A DNA stretch of 64,000 bases from Dyella acidiphila. Its GTDB lineage: Bacteria; Pseudomonadota; Gammaproteobacteria; Xanthomonadales; Rhodanobacteraceae. The DNA is taken from contig NZ_JACZZA010000001.1 in assembly GCF_014863405.1 (NCBI RefSeq), forward strand, positions 806,001 through 870,000, read 5' to 3'. Below are positions 8,284-17,940 of this stretch, piece after piece; the stretch's first letter is position 1, and the number at the start of each line of letters is the position of its first letter. Under the pieces are notes generated by a model that did not search any database, was not told where the DNA came from, and saw only the letters and a list, made by a program, of their open reading frames with translations. A program made the position numbers and the translations under genes.

Positions 8284-9387
8284 ATGAAGCGAAAGATTTC
8301 CACCGTGCTGCTTATGCTCGGTCTTGCAGGCTCTGCCTATGCAACATCGCCGACCCTCGGCCACCTGTTTATTACGGACAGCCTCGGCGGCACGGCGCAT
8401 CGAGGGGCTGTTCTCGATGTGAACCCTGTTACCGGCGAGCGCCGGACCATCACCGACTTCGGCAACAGCAGCCAGGGGCCAGTGAGCGAGGGTTACCAGA
8501 CGATAGCGTGGCTGGACGCCGATGTACTCGACTCCAAGACTCCCCTGCTGGCCACCATGTCCAGCACTCTCGATGTCATGGATCCATCGACGGGAATCAG
8601 GACCCGGCTCAGTGACTTCAACGATCCGGCCCAAGGTCCGGTGGGCGGAGATTTCGGCGGCAAGGAACTGCTGGTGCTGCCAGCCAAGGCGGGTGCACCA
8701 CTTCAAGCGCGCATCCTGGTACTGGACCCTAGCGCGGGCACGGAAGAAAGTGGTGCGATCTTTTCCGTCGATGCCGCGGGGCAACGCAAGATCATCGTCG
8801 ATTTTGGGGATGGCACGAGTCCCGTGCCCTTTTCCCTGTTTCACATGACGTATCTGTCGGATAACACCGTATTGGTGACGGACTCGGGATCCGGCAGCGC
8901 CGAAGTCGGCCTGCGCCCGGCCGTGCTGTACAAGGTGGACCTCAATACCGGTGCGCGCACGGCTTTAAGTACGTTCGACAATCCCGCCCAGGGCTGGGTC
9001 CCTTATCCAGCCACCTCTGATCAATATTGGAGATACCTCTCCGATGTTCTGGTAAGTCCATCGGGAAAAATATTCGCAACGGTATCGCTGGTGCGACCGA
9101 CTCCTGGGGGCTTCCTCGTGGAGATCGACCCCGCCACCGGGCGCCGCACGGTCATCAGCGACTTCGGCGATCAACAGCAAGGACGGCCCGGCTTCGGCAC
9201 CAATGCGATGAGCTGGATGCCCAACGGCTTGATCGCGGTTGCCGACCTGACCGGCGGCCAGTTCAACAACGCGCTCGCTTTTGCGGTTGATCCGGTAACC
9301 GGCAACCGTCGCGTAATCACGTCGGGGATTGACTCGTCCCAAGGACCGCTGGTCGAAGGCATAGACGACATGACTATCGCCCCGTGA
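8284..9387 (+). CDS. secreted beta-propeller-like (NHL/SMP-30-type) repeat protein
   Basis: The product has 367 residues with a signal peptide (MKRKISTVLLMLGLAGSAYA). The mature part holds repeated units of the form DPxTGxRTxLSDFxNPAQGP, for example DVNPVTGERRTITDFGNS, MDPSTGIRTRLSDFND, VDLNTGARTALSTFDN, IDPATGRRTVISDFGD and VDPVTGNRRVITSG. This spacing suggests one blade each in a propeller of five or six blades. ATG 8284 is chosen because AAAGGA lies ten bases upstream and the signal peptide begins there, although the frame is open further upstream. The function, binding or hydrolysis, is not known; no catalytic residues were recognised. Confidence 0.82.
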   Translation: MKRKISTVLLMLGLAGSAYATSPTLGHLFITDSLGGTAHRGAVLDVNPVTGERRTITDFGNSSQGPVSEGYQTIAWLDADVLDSKTPLLATMSSTLDVMDPSTGIRTRLSDFNDPAQGPVGGDFGGKELLVLPAKAGAPLQARILVLDPSAGTEESGAIFSVDAAGQRKIIVDFGDGTSPVPFSLFHMTYLSDNTVLVTDSGSGSAEVGLRPAVLYKVDLNTGARTALSTFDNPAQGWVPYPATSDQYWRYLSDVLVSPSGKIFATVSLVRPTPGGFLVEIDPATGRRTVISDFGDQQQGRPGFGTNAMSWMPNGLIAVADLTGGQFNNALAFAVDPVTGNRRVITSGIDSSQGPLVEGIDDMTIAP

Positions 9388-9534
9388 ACGTAAGGCTGCC
9401 GGCGCCGACGCATGGAAACCCCGTGCACCGGCAGCTCATCGCACACCAAGGCAAGTACGGAGACCTCGACATGGGATTTGAGGTCTCAGGCACTTTGCAT
9501 GTGATGCGTGGACACGTGTCACTTGGTGCTTGAG

Positions 9535-9619
9535 CAGGTTGGGTTACCTCGGATTGGATCCGGGGTAGCCCAACCATTCCGCCGAGAACGTTGGGTTACG
9601 CTGCGCTAACCCAACCTGC
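9535..9619. repeat. dispersed repeat, GTTGGGTTACGCTGCGCTAA family, copy 1
   Basis: The element contains GGTTGGGTTAC and the palindromic core GTTACGCTGCGCTAAC with AACCCAACC. Two further copies are at 22644-22725 and 57866-57948. It has the look of a REP/BIME-like mobile palindrome. No RAYT transposase is in the window. Confidence 0.85.
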
Positions 9620-9640
9620 GGAGCCCTTGTTTTTGCGGGG

Positions 9641-9943
9641 TCAGTGCAGGGTGAACAGTTTGTCGAAGCCTGCGACGCGCAGCGTACCGCGCAGTGCCGT
9701 AGTGGCATTGACGATGCGGATTTCCGCGTGGTCGCCGCCGGCGTGCTCGCGCAGCAGCAACAGCATGCCCAGCGCGGAACTGTCCATGCTTTCCACTTCT
9801 TCCAGGTCGATCACGTAGCTGCGCGAGCGGGTCTTGCCCAGACAGGCGTCGTGGAACTGGCGGTGCACGCTGAAATCGAAATGGTTGCCGAACTGCAAGG
9901 TGAGGCAGTCCTGTTCGATATCGTGCTGAACATTCAGGCTCAT
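9641..9943 (-). CDS. STAS-domain protein (anti-sigma factor antagonist-like)
   Basis: The product has 100 residues and is a single STAS domain: strands VIDLEEVESMDSSALG followed by the helix MLLLLREHAGG and the final strand ADVNATTALRGTLRVAGFDKLF-like tail. The DSSALG loop carries the serine that is phosphorylated in SpoIIAA-type proteins. Its start is 12 bases after the MCP stop, so it is the last gene of a cheB-MCP-STAS run. A role tuning the chemotaxis locus is inferred from position only; a partner kinase of the SpoIIAB type is not visible nearby. Confidence 0.88.
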   Translation of the reverse strand: MSLNVQHDIEQDCLTLQFGNHFDFSVHRQFHDACLGKTRSRSYVIDLEEVESMDSSALGMLLLLREHAGGDHAEIRIVNATTALRGTLRVAGFDKLFTLH

Positions 9944-9955
9944 GGCTTCACTCCG

Positions 9956-11158
9956 TTAGAACAGTTCGATTTCGCCGGCATCCATGCTGTTCTGCAGGGC
10001 CGGGCCGCGCGAGCGGATACGTGCTTTTTCGCGCTGCATGGCCAGGCGCTCGCGCACGCGCTCGGAATGCTGGCGCAGCAGCTGGGCGTCGGCCGGCTCG
10101 CAGGCCAGCGTCTGGATGTCGTTGGTGGTTTCGGCCACCACGCCCTGCAGTTCCACCAGGCGCGAGCGCGTCTGGTTGAGCAGCTGGCTGAGGATGTCCT
10201 CGAACTGCAGCGAGCGGATGGTGGTGGATACGTCGTTGCCCAGGCCGCGGTTGATCTGCACCACCTGGTCGGCCACCGCATTGGTGCGCGCGTCGCTCTC
10301 GGTTACATGCGCCAGCATCGCATCGATGCCGCCCTTGGCCGACAGCGCCACGTTCAGATCCTGCGAAGCCAGTTCGCCGATCAGGCCACGCACCTGCTCC
10401 ATCGCAATGCGGGCGCGCTCCACGTGGCTGCCGATCTGCTCGTTGAACTGATTGGAATGGCTGGCCAGGTTGCGGATTTCGCCCGCCACCACCGCAAAGC
10501 CGCGACCCGCCTCGCCGGCACGCGCCGCTTCGATCGCGGCGTTCAGCGCCAGCAGGTTGGTTTCTTCGGCGATGGTGTTGACGTTCTTCAGCAGCGCGAA
10601 CACCGCGTCCATTTCCTTGGACATGCCGTCGATGCGATAGACGATGCGCAGGCTTTCGCGCGAAAGCTGCACGATCAGGCCGACGAAGTGATCCAGCAAG
10701 TCGCTGGTGCGCGCGGCGAAATCCTGCACCGACACGCCGCCGTCTTCGGAGGTGATGATCTGCTTGAGCAGCGACTGCTGCATGCCGGTCTTCTGCGACA
10801 GGCCGTCGAAGCCGCCGCCGAGTTCGTTCACCGCATCGCGCAGCAGGTCCAGCGCCTGGTGCAGTTCGCGCGAGGCGTGGCCGAGTTCGTCGACCAGGGC
10901 GCCGCGCACATCTTCCAGTGCTTCGCGCACCGGTGCGGTGTCGGGCTCGGCCGCGGCCTCCACCACGATCGCCGGCGTGGCCAGCTTGCGGCATTCGAAG
11001 ATCCACACCGCGCACAGCAGGGTGACCAGTACCGGCGCCATCCACACCGGATTCCAGGCCAGGCACAGCACCAGCGCTACTGCGCTGGCGCCGATGCCGA
11101 CCAGGGGACGCGGTGCCGCAAGCGGCCGAGCGATGAGATTGGGAATATTCACGGACAT
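9956..11158 (-). CDS. methyl-accepting chemotaxis-type protein lacking a periplasmic sensor domain
   Basis: The product has 400 residues. Two closely spaced membrane segments (about 18-60) are joined without a sensor domain, so it senses internally or is a coupling receptor. A long cytoplasmic coiled coil holds the signalling tip [20 protein letters not shown] followed by [15 protein letters not shown]. It ends in GEIELF, nearly the same as the CheD end (GEVELF). ATG 11158 is chosen as the first start before a plausible membrane segment. It lies 16 bases after cheB in the same direction. Confidence 0.87.
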   Translation of the reverse strand: MSVNIPNLIARPLAAPRPLVGIGASAVALVLCLAWNPVWMAPVLVTLLCAVWIFECRKLATPAIVVEAAAEPDTAPVREALEDVRGALVDELGHASRELHQALDLLRDAVNELGGGFDGLSQKTGMQQSLLKQIITSEDGGVSVQDFAARTSDLLDHFVGLIVQLSRESLRIVYRIDGMSKEMDAVFALLKNVNTIAEETNLLALNAAIEAARAGEAGRGFAVVAGEIRNLASHSNQFNEQIGSHVERARIAMEQVRGLIGELASQDLNVALSAKGGIDAMLAHVTESDARTNAVADQVVQINRGLGNDVSTTIRSLQFEDILSQLLNQTRSRLVELQGVVAETTNDIQTLACEPADAQLLRQHSERVRERLAMQREKARIRSRGPALQNSMDAGEIELF

Positions 11159-11174
11159 AAGATGTTCCGATACG

Positions 11175-12272
11175 TCAGGAGGCAGCGCGACGTGCGCTGA
11201 CGATGGGTTGTTGCGCCAGCACCAGCAAGCGCTCGGCAATCTGTTCCAGCGGGAGTTTTTCGTCGGCGGCGCCGAGCTTCCAGGCCGCGCCCGGCATGCC
11301 CCACACCACTGAGCTGGCTTCGTCCTGCACCACGGTGGGTGCGCCGCATTCGCGCAGTTCCAGCAGGCCGCGGGCGCCGTCGTCGCCCATGCCGGTCAGC
11401 AGGACGCCGATCGCAGCGGCGCCGATGCTGGCCGCGGTAGAGCGGAACAGCACATCCACGCTGGGCTTGTGGCGGTTCACTTGCGGGCCGTCGTGCAGGC
11501 GGCAGACATGCTTGGCGCCGTCCCACATCAGCAGCAGGTGTTCGCCACCCGGCGCGATATACGCATGGCCGGGCTGGATCGGCTGGCCGTCGCGCGCTTC
11601 GCATACGCGCATCGCCGAGCAGTTGTTCATGCGTGCCGCGAACGGACCGCTGAAAGCTGCCGGAATATGCTGGGTAATCACGATCGGCGGCGCATCCGGC
11701 GGCATCGATTCCAGCAGCACACGAATCGCTTCGGTACCGCCGGTGGACGCGCCCACCGCAATGATGCGCTGGCTGCCGCGCGTACCGGCCGACTGCGAAC
11801 GCGGCAACACCGCATCGGCGGTGAGGCGCGGCGGCACATCCAGCTTCTGCACGGTGGTGTACGGACGCGGACGCGTGCGCGCGGCCATCTTCACTTTCTG
11901 GCAGATTTCCTGCGCGCTTTCGGCAAAGCAGTTGGCCAGGTCGCTGGACGGCTTGGTGAAGAAATCCACGGCACCGATTTCCAGTGCACGCAGCGTCACT
12001 TCCGCACCGCGCTCGGTCAGCGAGGACACCATCACCACCGGCATCGGCCGCAGGCGCATGAGGTTTTCGAGGAAGGTGAGGCCGTCCATGCGCGGCATTT
12101 CCACGTCGAGCGTGAGCACGTCGGGATTGAGCTGCTTGATCTTGTCGCGCGCGATCAGCGGATCGGCCGCCACGCCGACCACCTCGATGCCGGGATCGGA
12201 ATCGAGCATGGCCGACAACAGCTTCCGCACCAGGGCAGAGTCATCGACTACCAATACGCGAACTTTGTCCAT
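11175..12272 (-). CDS. cheB: CheB, chemotaxis receptor methylesterase/deamidase
   Basis: The receiver domain occupies about residues 1-120 with acidic residues D10-D11 and phospho-acceptor D56 ([11 protein letters not shown]). The C-terminal methylesterase has catalytic Ser in GASTGG, His in ITQHIP and Asp in TGMGDDG. It demethylates receptors made methylated by CheR and may deamidate glutamines. The start MDKVRVL at 12272 is preferred because GAAGG sits just upstream; an in-frame ATG six codons earlier is possible. Genes for CheD and CheR lie upstream in the same direction. Confidence 0.96.
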   Translation of the reverse strand: MDKVRVLVVDDSALVRKLLSAMLDSDPGIEVVGVAADPLIARDKIKQLNPDVLTLDVEMPRMDGLTFLENLMRLRPMPVVMVSSLTERGAEVTLRALEIGAVDFFTKPSSDLANCFAESAQEICQKVKMAARTRPRPYTTVQKLDVPPRLTADAVLPRSQSAGTRGSQRIIAVGASTGGTEAIRVLLESMPPDAPPIVITQHIPAAFSGPFAARMNNCSAMRVCEARDGQPIQPGHAYIAPGGEHLLLMWDGAKHVCRLHDGPQVNRHKPSVDVLFRSTAASIGAAAIGVLLTGMGDDGARGLLELRECGAPTVVQDEASSVVWGMPGAAWKLGAADEKLPLEQIAERLLVLAQQPIVSARRAAS

Positions 12273-12426
12273 TGCCGCCTTCTCGTTCAATACTTCAAGT
12301 GTTCAATCAAGAGCGAAGGATGAGCAGCGAGGGCCGCGGACGTTGCATCGCAGGCCCCCTGTAATGACATGCGCGCATCGCGCCCTCGCCACTCATGTTT
12401 CGCTCCTGACCTCAAGATGGGCTGTG

Positions 12427-13083
12427 TCAGAACAGCTCCACCTCTCCCTTTATCGGATCATTCGCCAACTGCTTGAGATACCGCTGCTCGTTGGCCGCCA
12501 GTTCGGCGTCGCGCTGGCTGCGCAGCTGGCGCACGCGCACGCGGCCGCTGGCCGGGAAGAACTGCAGCTGGCGCGGATAGATGTCGCCCACGTCCTCGGC
12601 CACCAGCGGCAGGCCTTCGGTTTCCAGGTAGCGCTTCACGAAGGCGATATTGCGCTTGCCCACGTCGGTCATCTGCGCCAGTACGCGGCCGCCGCCGAAG
12701 ATCTTCACGGTCAGCGCATCGCGCCGGCCGCCGGCCTTCAGAATCGCGTTGATCAACTGTTCCATCGCATCGCTGCCGTAGCGCGCGGCGCGGCCGATGG
12801 CGGCCGACCAGTCGTTGCGCTCGCCGCTCATCGGCTCGGGCAGCATGAAGTGGTTCATGCCGCCCAGGCGCCGCTCGTTGTCGCGGATGCAGGCCGACAC
12901 GCACGAGCCCAGCACGGTGGAGACCATTTCTTCCTGCGAACTCACGTAATACTCGCCCGGCAGCACTTTCACCGTCATGCAGGCATGGGTGGGATCCCAG
13001 AACCGGCGCATGTGCTCGAAGCCGGGCAATACGGCAGCCGCTGAGTTGGGCGCAACGGCTACGCCAGTAACAAGTGCGGTCAT
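12427..13083 (-). CDS. cheD: CheD, chemoreceptor glutamine deamidase
   Basis: The product has 218 residues with the CheD catalytic Cys61 in LGSCVSACIRD and His78 in GGMNHFMLP. CheD deamidates receptor glutamines and in some bacteria binds CheC. No CheC is present here. The extension after residue 190 ends in GEVELF, echoing the end of the neighbouring receptor-like protein. The start codon overlaps the cheR stop by four bases (ATGA), so the two are translated together. Confidence 0.95.
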   Translation of the reverse strand: MTALVTGVAVAPNSAAAVLPGFEHMRRFWDPTHACMTVKVLPGEYYVSSQEEMVSTVLGSCVSACIRDNERRLGGMNHFMLPEPMSGERNDWSAAIGRAARYGSDAMEQLINAILKAGGRRDALTVKIFGGGRVLAQMTDVGKRNIAFVKRYLETEGLPLVAEDVGDIYPRQLQFFPASGRVRVRQLRSQRDAELAANEQRYLKQLANDPIKGEVELF

Positions 13084-13958
13084 GACGCACGCTTCCGATA
13101 GACGGTACGGCCGACCAGTTCGAACGAATCGCTAAGGCCGTACATCGATTCGGAATGCCCCAGAAATAGATAGCCTCCCTGCTCGACCAGGCCGGCATAG
13201 CGTTCGAACAAACGCTGCTTGGTCGGCTTGTCGAAATAGATCACCACGTTGCGGCAGAAAATCGCGTCGAACGGACCGCGCATTGGCCACTCATGCAACA
13301 AGTTCAAAGGCTGGATGGTGACCAGCTCGCGCAGGCGCGGATGCACGCAGGCCCAGCCTTCATACGAACCTTCGCCGCGCAGGAACCAGCGGTTGCGCCG
13401 CGCCTCGCTCACCCCGCCCATGCGTTCCAGCGGATAAGTGCCGGCACGCGCGGTTTCCAGCGCCTGCGGCGACAGATCGGTGGCGAGGATGCGCGCATCG
13501 ACCGTGCTTTTCGTGCGCTCCAACGCTTCGGCCAGCACCATCGCCAGTGCGTACGGCTCTTCGCCAGTGGAGCAGCCGGCCGACCAGATGCGCAGGCGGC
13601 CGCCATGTTTTTTCTCTTCCAGCCAGCGCGGCAGCAGCTCGTTGATCAGCAGATCGTAGTGATGCATCTCGCGAAAGAACGAGGTGACATTGGTGCTGAT
13701 CACGCTGGCCAGCTCGCCCAGCTCACCCTCCGGCTCGCGCCGCAGCAGTTCGCAATAGGCGGCGAAATCCCGCAGGCCCAGGGCGCGCAGGCGACGCAGC
13801 AGGCGCCCCTGCACCAGCTGCCGTTTCTGTTCGCCCAGCGAAATGCCGCAGTGCTGGTAGACGAAATCGCGCATGAACTGGAACTCGGCGTCGCCAAGCA
13901 AGGGGCCGCCAACGCTCGGAGCCGATGAATTGGATTCGCTCAGTGTTGCCGTTGCCAT
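13080..13958 (-). CDS. cheR: CheR, chemoreceptor glutamate methyltransferase
   Basis: The product has 292 residues with the all-alpha N-terminal CheR domain (FVYQHCGISLGEQKRQLV, STNVTSFFRE) and the SAM-binding domain with IWSAGCSTGEEPYALA, ARILATDLS and FDAIFCRNVVIYF. It transfers methyl groups to receptor glutamates. One receptor of this locus ends in a WKEF motif that suits docking to the CheR beta-subdomain. It is followed directly by cheD with a four-base overlap. Confidence 0.97.
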   Translation of the reverse strand: MATATLSESNSSAPSVGGPLLGDAEFQFMRDFVYQHCGISLGEQKRQLVQGRLLRRLRALGLRDFAAYCELLRREPEGELGELASVISTNVTSFFREMHHYDLLINELLPRWLEEKKHGGRLRIWSAGCSTGEEPYALAMVLAEALERTKSTVDARILATDLSPQALETARAGTYPLERMGGVSEARRNRWFLRGEGSYEGWACVHPRLRELVTIQPLNLLHEWPMRGPFDAIFCRNVVIYFDKPTKQRLFERYAGLVEQGGYLFLGHSESMYGLSDSFELVGRTVYRKRAS

Positions 13959-14008
13959 TGCCTGGAACTCCGCTTGATCTGGTTATTGCTTGCCGCTTGC
14001 CGCTTGCT

Positions 14009-14085
14009 CGTCATCCCAGCGAAAGCTGGGATCCAGCGCCTTCCCCGCCTTGAGTCACTGGATCCCAGCTTTCGCTGGGACGACG
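14009..14085. repeat. inverted REP pair, GTCATCCCAGCGAAAGCTGGG type
   Basis: Two opposite copies of a CGTCATCCCAGCGAAAGCTGGGATCC hairpin face each other between the MCP and cheR. Related copies lie at 21733, 30989, 37787, 40364 and 50788. Confidence 0.85.
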
Positions 14086-14148
14086 GTGAGGGTTCGTGAG
14101 AGAGCCGGATCCCTCAGTCCGCCCCTGCCAAGCAGGGGCGGGAGCCCA

Positions 14149-15864
14149 TCAGAATTCTTTCCACACGCCGCTGTCGGCGGTTTCCGGTACGGCGCGGCGA
14201 GCAGGCGAGGCCTGGCGCACGGCGGCGAACACGGCCTCGGTTTCGGCCATCACTTCGGCAGCCTTGGGCTTGTTCGCTGCGGCCTGCGCCGCGGCTTCTT
14301 CGCCGAAGCGAAAGAAGTTCACCTGGCGCGACAGTTCGCCGGCCTGCTCGTGCATGGCGCGGGCGGCGGCGGAAGCTTCTTCCACCAGCGCGGCGTTCTG
14401 CTGCGTCATCTCGTCCATCTGCGACACGGCGTTGTTGACCTGGTCGATGCCGGCCGACTGTTCCTGGCTGGCCGCGGCGATCTCGGCCACGATGTCGGTG
14501 ACCTTCTTCACGCTATCCACGATGTCGGTCAGCGCCTTGCCGGTCTGGTCGACCAGGTCGGTGCCGGCACGCACCTTGTCGGCGCTGTCGTTGATCAGCA
14601 GCTTGATTTCCTTCGCCGCGCCGGCGCTGCGCTGGGCCAGGTTGCGCACTTCGGTGGCCACCACCGCAAAGCCGCGGCCCTGTTCGCCTGCACGCGCCGC
14701 TTCCACCGCGGCGTTCAGCGCCAGCAGGTTGGTCTGGAAGGCGATCTCGTCGATCAGGCTGACGATGTCGGAAATCTTGCGGCTGGAGCTGTTGATTTCG
14801 CGCATGGCGGTCACCGCCTGCGACACCACGTCGCCGCCGCGCTCGGCCTGTTCGCGCGCACCGCGGGCGAGCTGGTTGGCGTGGCTGGCATTTTCGGCGT
14901 TCTGCTTCACGGTGGAGGTCATTTCCTCCATCGACGAAGCGGTTTCTTCCAGGCTGGAGGCCTGTTCCTGCGTGCGCTGGCTGAGGTCGTCGTTGCCGCG
15001 GGCAATCTGCTGTGCGGCGGTACTCACCGCATCCGAGCCCTGGCGCACTTCGGCCACAATTTCCACCAGACGCTGGTCCATGGTGCGCAGCGCGTCCATC
15101 AGGTTGGCCAGTTCGTCGTTGCCCTTCACTTCGATCTCATGGCCCAGCTTACCGCCGGCAATTTCCTTGGCCACCTTCATCGCGTGGTTGAGCGCGTTGG
15201 AGATCGAGCGGATCAGCAAGGTGGAGCGCAGCAGTGCGAACAGCAGGCCGGCGGCCAGCGCGATCAGGGTGATCATGCGCACGCGCTGATAGCTCTTCAC
15301 CTGATCCTGGAAGATCTGACCGGCTTCGTCGCTCTGCGCCTTCACCAGCTTGGACAGTGCGTCCTGGCGCTGCATCAGCAGCGGGCGCAGCTCCATTTCC
15401 ACCGTGTCGGAAGCACCGGTATCGGCCTGCTTGATCGCATCGAGCACGTCCTGCTTGGCCTGCTCGTAGTCCTTGTCGGTGGAATGCCAATCCTTCGCGG
15501 CAGCGGCCACCGCGGGGCTTGCCGCCAGTGCGGTGAAGCGGTTCTTGTAGTCGTCCATTTCCTTCTGATAGCGGTCGAATTCCGCCATCTTCTGCTTGAC
15601 CTGATCGGCCTTGCCGACCAGCGCAGCCGCTTCGCTCAGGGTGAGGAACGACTTCAGCGAATCGGCACGCACCACGTCCAGATATTGCGACGGCACCAGC
15701 TCGCTCTCGTAGATGCGCTGCGTGCCGGCGTTCTGCTGCGACATCGAGTACAGGCCGATGGCCGCACCGGCCAGCAGCATGAAGCCGAGCAGGCCGACCA
15801 GCATGATCAGCCGCGCGCGGATGGTGGGGGACGTGAACTTAAATTTCGGGAAGCGCAGTTTCAT
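14149..15864 (-). CDS. methyl-accepting chemotaxis protein with four-helix-bundle sensor and CheR-docking tail
   Basis: The product has 571 residues. TM1 is about 19-39, a four-helix-bundle (4HB_MCP type) periplasmic domain about 40-195, TM2 about 197-217, then HAMP and the signalling domain with [20 protein letters not shown] and [18 protein letters not shown]. The last residues GVWKEF resemble the xWxxF pentapeptide that tethers CheR/CheB in enterobacterial Tsr and Tar. The start at 15864 lies 14 bases after the cheW stop, so both belong to one operon headed by a sigma-28 promoter. Confidence 0.94.
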   Translation of the reverse strand: MKLRFPKFKFTSPTIRARLIMLVGLLGFMLLAGAAIGLYSMSQQNAGTQRIYESELVPSQYLDVVRADSLKSFLTLSEAAALVGKADQVKQKMAEFDRYQKEMDDYKNRFTALAASPAVAAAAKDWHSTDKDYEQAKQDVLDAIKQADTGASDTVEMELRPLLMQRQDALSKLVKAQSDEAGQIFQDQVKSYQRVRMITLIALAAGLLFALLRSTLLIRSISNALNHAMKVAKEIAGGKLGHEIEVKGNDELANLMDALRTMDQRLVEIVAEVRQGSDAVSTAAQQIARGNDDLSQRTQEQASSLEETASSMEEMTSTVKQNAENASHANQLARGAREQAERGGDVVSQAVTAMREINSSSRKISDIVSLIDEIAFQTNLLALNAAVEAARAGEQGRGFAVVATEVRNLAQRSAGAAKEIKLLINDSADKVRAGTDLVDQTGKALTDIVDSVKKVTDIVAEIAAASQEQSAGIDQVNNAVSQMDEMTQQNAALVEEASAAARAMHEQAGELSRQVNFFRFGEEAAAQAAANKPKAAEVMAETEAVFAAVRQASPARRAVPETADSGVWKEF

Positions 15865-15878
15865 GTTGATGGATTCCT

Positions 15879-16385
15879 TCAGGCCACAGCTTTCACATCG
15901 TTGACCGCGTTCAGGGCGGCTTCGAGCATCTGCGCGTCCTGCGGTTGCAGCAATTTGTCGGCATCGAGCAGCAGCACCATGCGGTCGCCGATCGAGGTCA
16001 ATCCCTTCAAATATTCGGTGTCGACGGTGGTGCCCATGTCGGGCACCGGACGCAGCGCGGCGCTGTTCACATCGACCACGTCGGATACGGCATCCACCAC
16101 CACGCCGAACTGGCGACCGGCCACGGTGATGATCACGGTGACGGTGGTGGCGTCGTATTCCTCGCGGGCCAGACCGAAGCGCAGGCGCAGGTCGATCACC
16201 GGCACGATCGCGCCGCGCAGATTCAGCACGCCCAGCACATAAGGCGGCGATTGCGGAATGCGCGTCACCGGGGTCCAACCGCGAATCTCGCGCACGGACA
16301 GGATGTCGATACCGTATTCCTCATGGGCGAGGTTGACGGTGAGGTACTGCGACTGGAGCGCGTCGCTCCGGGCCTGGTCAGACAT
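15879..16385 (-). CDS. cheW: CheW coupling protein (locus B)
   Basis: The product has 168 residues and is one CheW domain: [40 protein letters not shown] and [14 protein letters not shown]. It links receptors to CheA. ATG 16385 has GAGG nine bases upstream. It is the first gene of a cheW-MCP operon with a FliA-type promoter at 16435-16461. Confidence 0.95.
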   Translation of the reverse strand: MSDQARSDALQSQYLTVNLAHEEYGIDILSVREIRGWTPVTRIPQSPPYVLGVLNLRGAIVPVIDLRLRFGLAREEYDATTVTVIITVAGRQFGVVVDAVSDVVDVNSAALRPVPDMGTTVDTEYLKGLTSIGDRMVLLLDADKLLQPQDAQMLEAALNAVNDVKAVA

Positions 16386-16777
16386 GTTTCGCCTCGTCGT
16401 TGGAGCGCCACCTGAGGGCTCCCGTTCGAAACATGGATCGGCGGTTCTGGGCAAAACTTGAGCTGCCGCCTGCACGTTTTCTTGATCTTTTTCCCTGGGG
16501 GAAGGCTCGCTCCGGTGGGTCCGAAGCGGCCGGGGCGGCGGGTGGGGCGGGCATCGCCTCCCGGGCGTCGCGCGGGGGCCGGCCGGGTGAGCGGCCGGCT
16601 CGCGAAGCGGTCGTCAGGGGCTGGTGTCCTTCGCGGACGGACGCTCAGGGCAAATTGCCGGAAAGTACTTACAAGCGGGCGGTGCGTTCCCTGGATTACC
16701 GACATGCAGGGCTTGGGCACACTTCGCTAAATACCTATCGCGGAAGCCTTTGTATGCCTTGGAACTCCGGAGCACCG
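16386..16777. other. intergenic region between cheW and the divergent secreted protein
   Basis: These 392 bases hold the sigma-28 promoter of the cheW operon (16435-16461) and a very GC-rich stretch from 16500 to 16640. No further gene is supported. Confidence 0.5.
16435..16461 (-). promoter_or_regulatory. sigma-28 (FliA) promoter of the cheW-MCP operon
   Basis: The minus strand reads TCAAGTTT-N11-GCCGATCC against the consensus TAAAGTTT-N11-GCCGATAA. That is seven of eight and six of eight matches with the exact spacing. It lies 50 bases before the cheW start. Confidence 0.82.
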
Positions 16778-17272
16778 ATGAGAAGCACAGCCATGAAAGC
16801 CGGGTTACTGATCGCCGTTTTATGGGCAATGGCGGGGATGGTGCAGGCCCAGCAGCCGCTTTCGGCCGCAGGGCTGGCGAAGGAGATCGACGCAAAGGGC
16901 GCCAAGGCCGTGGTCGAGGGGCTGGGCGACCGGTTCGACGGGGTGCTGGATCGCATCGATACGGGCGATGCGGACTGGATCGCGCTGGTGCCCCGGCTGG
17001 CCCAAGGCACGGATGCGGGCAATTCCGAGGGACTCTCCATCGCCCTGGCCTACGCGCTGCCGAAAAATCCTGCCGCCGTGCTTGCCGTGGTGACCGAGGA
17101 CGGCGGCATTCTGTCGGTCTCCCGGGTGTGCTCGATCCCGTTTATCGAAGACAGCGTCAAGGACCGGCCTGGTTACAAGAGGCAGGCCTTGCGCGCCATG
17201 GAAGCGGTACGCGTGGCTGCGCTGCAGCGGGCGAAGGAAAGCTGCTTCGCGGTGCTCTCGCGTTCGCGGTGA
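16778..17272 (+). CDS. small secreted protein of unknown function
   Basis: The product has 164 residues with a signal peptide (MRSTAMKAGLLIAVLWAMAGMVQA). The mature part is helical, with ALAYALPKNPAAVLAVV and a cysteine pair (VCSIPFIED and KESCFAVL) that could form a disulfide. ATG 16778 is chosen because GGAG lies five bases before it; ATG 16793 is possible. I do not recognise the family. It sits alone on the plus strand between chemotaxis operons. Confidence 0.68.
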   Translation: MRSTAMKAGLLIAVLWAMAGMVQAQQPLSAAGLAKEIDAKGAKAVVEGLGDRFDGVLDRIDTGDADWIALVPRLAQGTDAGNSEGLSIALAYALPKNPAAVLAVVTEDGGILSVSRVCSIPFIEDSVKDRPGYKRQALRAMEAVRVAALQRAKESCFAVLSRSR

Positions 17273-17299
17273 GTGTCGGGAAGCGCGCGGACCGCACGT

Positions 17300-17940
17300 T
17301 GAGGGGGACGGATATGGGGATGGCGCTTTGAACTGCCTTCTGTGCGAGGTTGCCCCCTCACCCCAGCCCTCTCCCCGCAGGGGAGAGGGAGTAGAGCTTG
17401 TGTCTTCCCGCAAGGGAGAGGGAGTACAGCTCGTGTCTTCCCGCAAGGGAGAGGGAGTACAGCTCGTGTTTTCCCGCAAGGGAGAGGGCGCGTCGCTCCC
17501 AGCTCTTCCTCCTCTCCCCTGCGGGGAGAGGATCGAGGTGAGGGGGACACGCTTGCGACAGGTCATATCGGAGCGACGCTTCGAACTGCCTTCCACGCGA
17601 GGTTGCCCCCCTCACCCCAGCCCTCTCCCCGGAGGGGAGAGGGAGTGGAGCTTGTGTCTTCCCGCAAGGGAGAGGGAGTAGAGCTCGTGTTTTCCCGCAA
17701 GGGAGAGGGAGTAGAGCTTGTGTTTTCCCGCAAGGGAGAGGGCGCGGCGCTCCCAGCTCTTCCTCCTCTCCCCTATGGGGAGAGGATCGAGGTGAGGGGG
17801 ACACGCTTGCGACGGGTCATATTGAAGCGACGCTTCGAACTGCCTTCCACGCGAGGTTGCCCCCCTCACCCCAGCCCTCTCCCCGAAGGGGAGAGGGAGT
17901 AGAGCTTGTGTCTTCCCGCAAGAGAGAGGGCGTAGAGCGC
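17300..17940. repeat. tandem array, about 254-base period, built from GGGAGAGGG palindromes
   Basis: GAACTGCC anchors recur at 17330, 17583 and 17837, giving periods of 253 and 254 bases: two full units and a partial third. Inside each unit a 33-base subunit (CTTCCCGCAAGGGAGAGGG core) repeats three times in tandem, and each unit contains facing CCCTCTCCCC/GGGGAGAGGG hairpins. The translated frames are low complexity and are not genes. Confidence 0.92.

Noticed and set aside
17328-17902. Repetitive frames translating to CVFPQGRGSTARVFPQGRG-type text.
   Set aside because: They are translations of the tandem palindrome array, not a repeat protein; frames run on both strands and lack a start signal.
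17300-17940. The spaced repeats were considered as a CRISPR array.
   Set aside because: The repeats are palindromic, contiguous and nested, with no unique spacers of constant length and no cas genes nearby.
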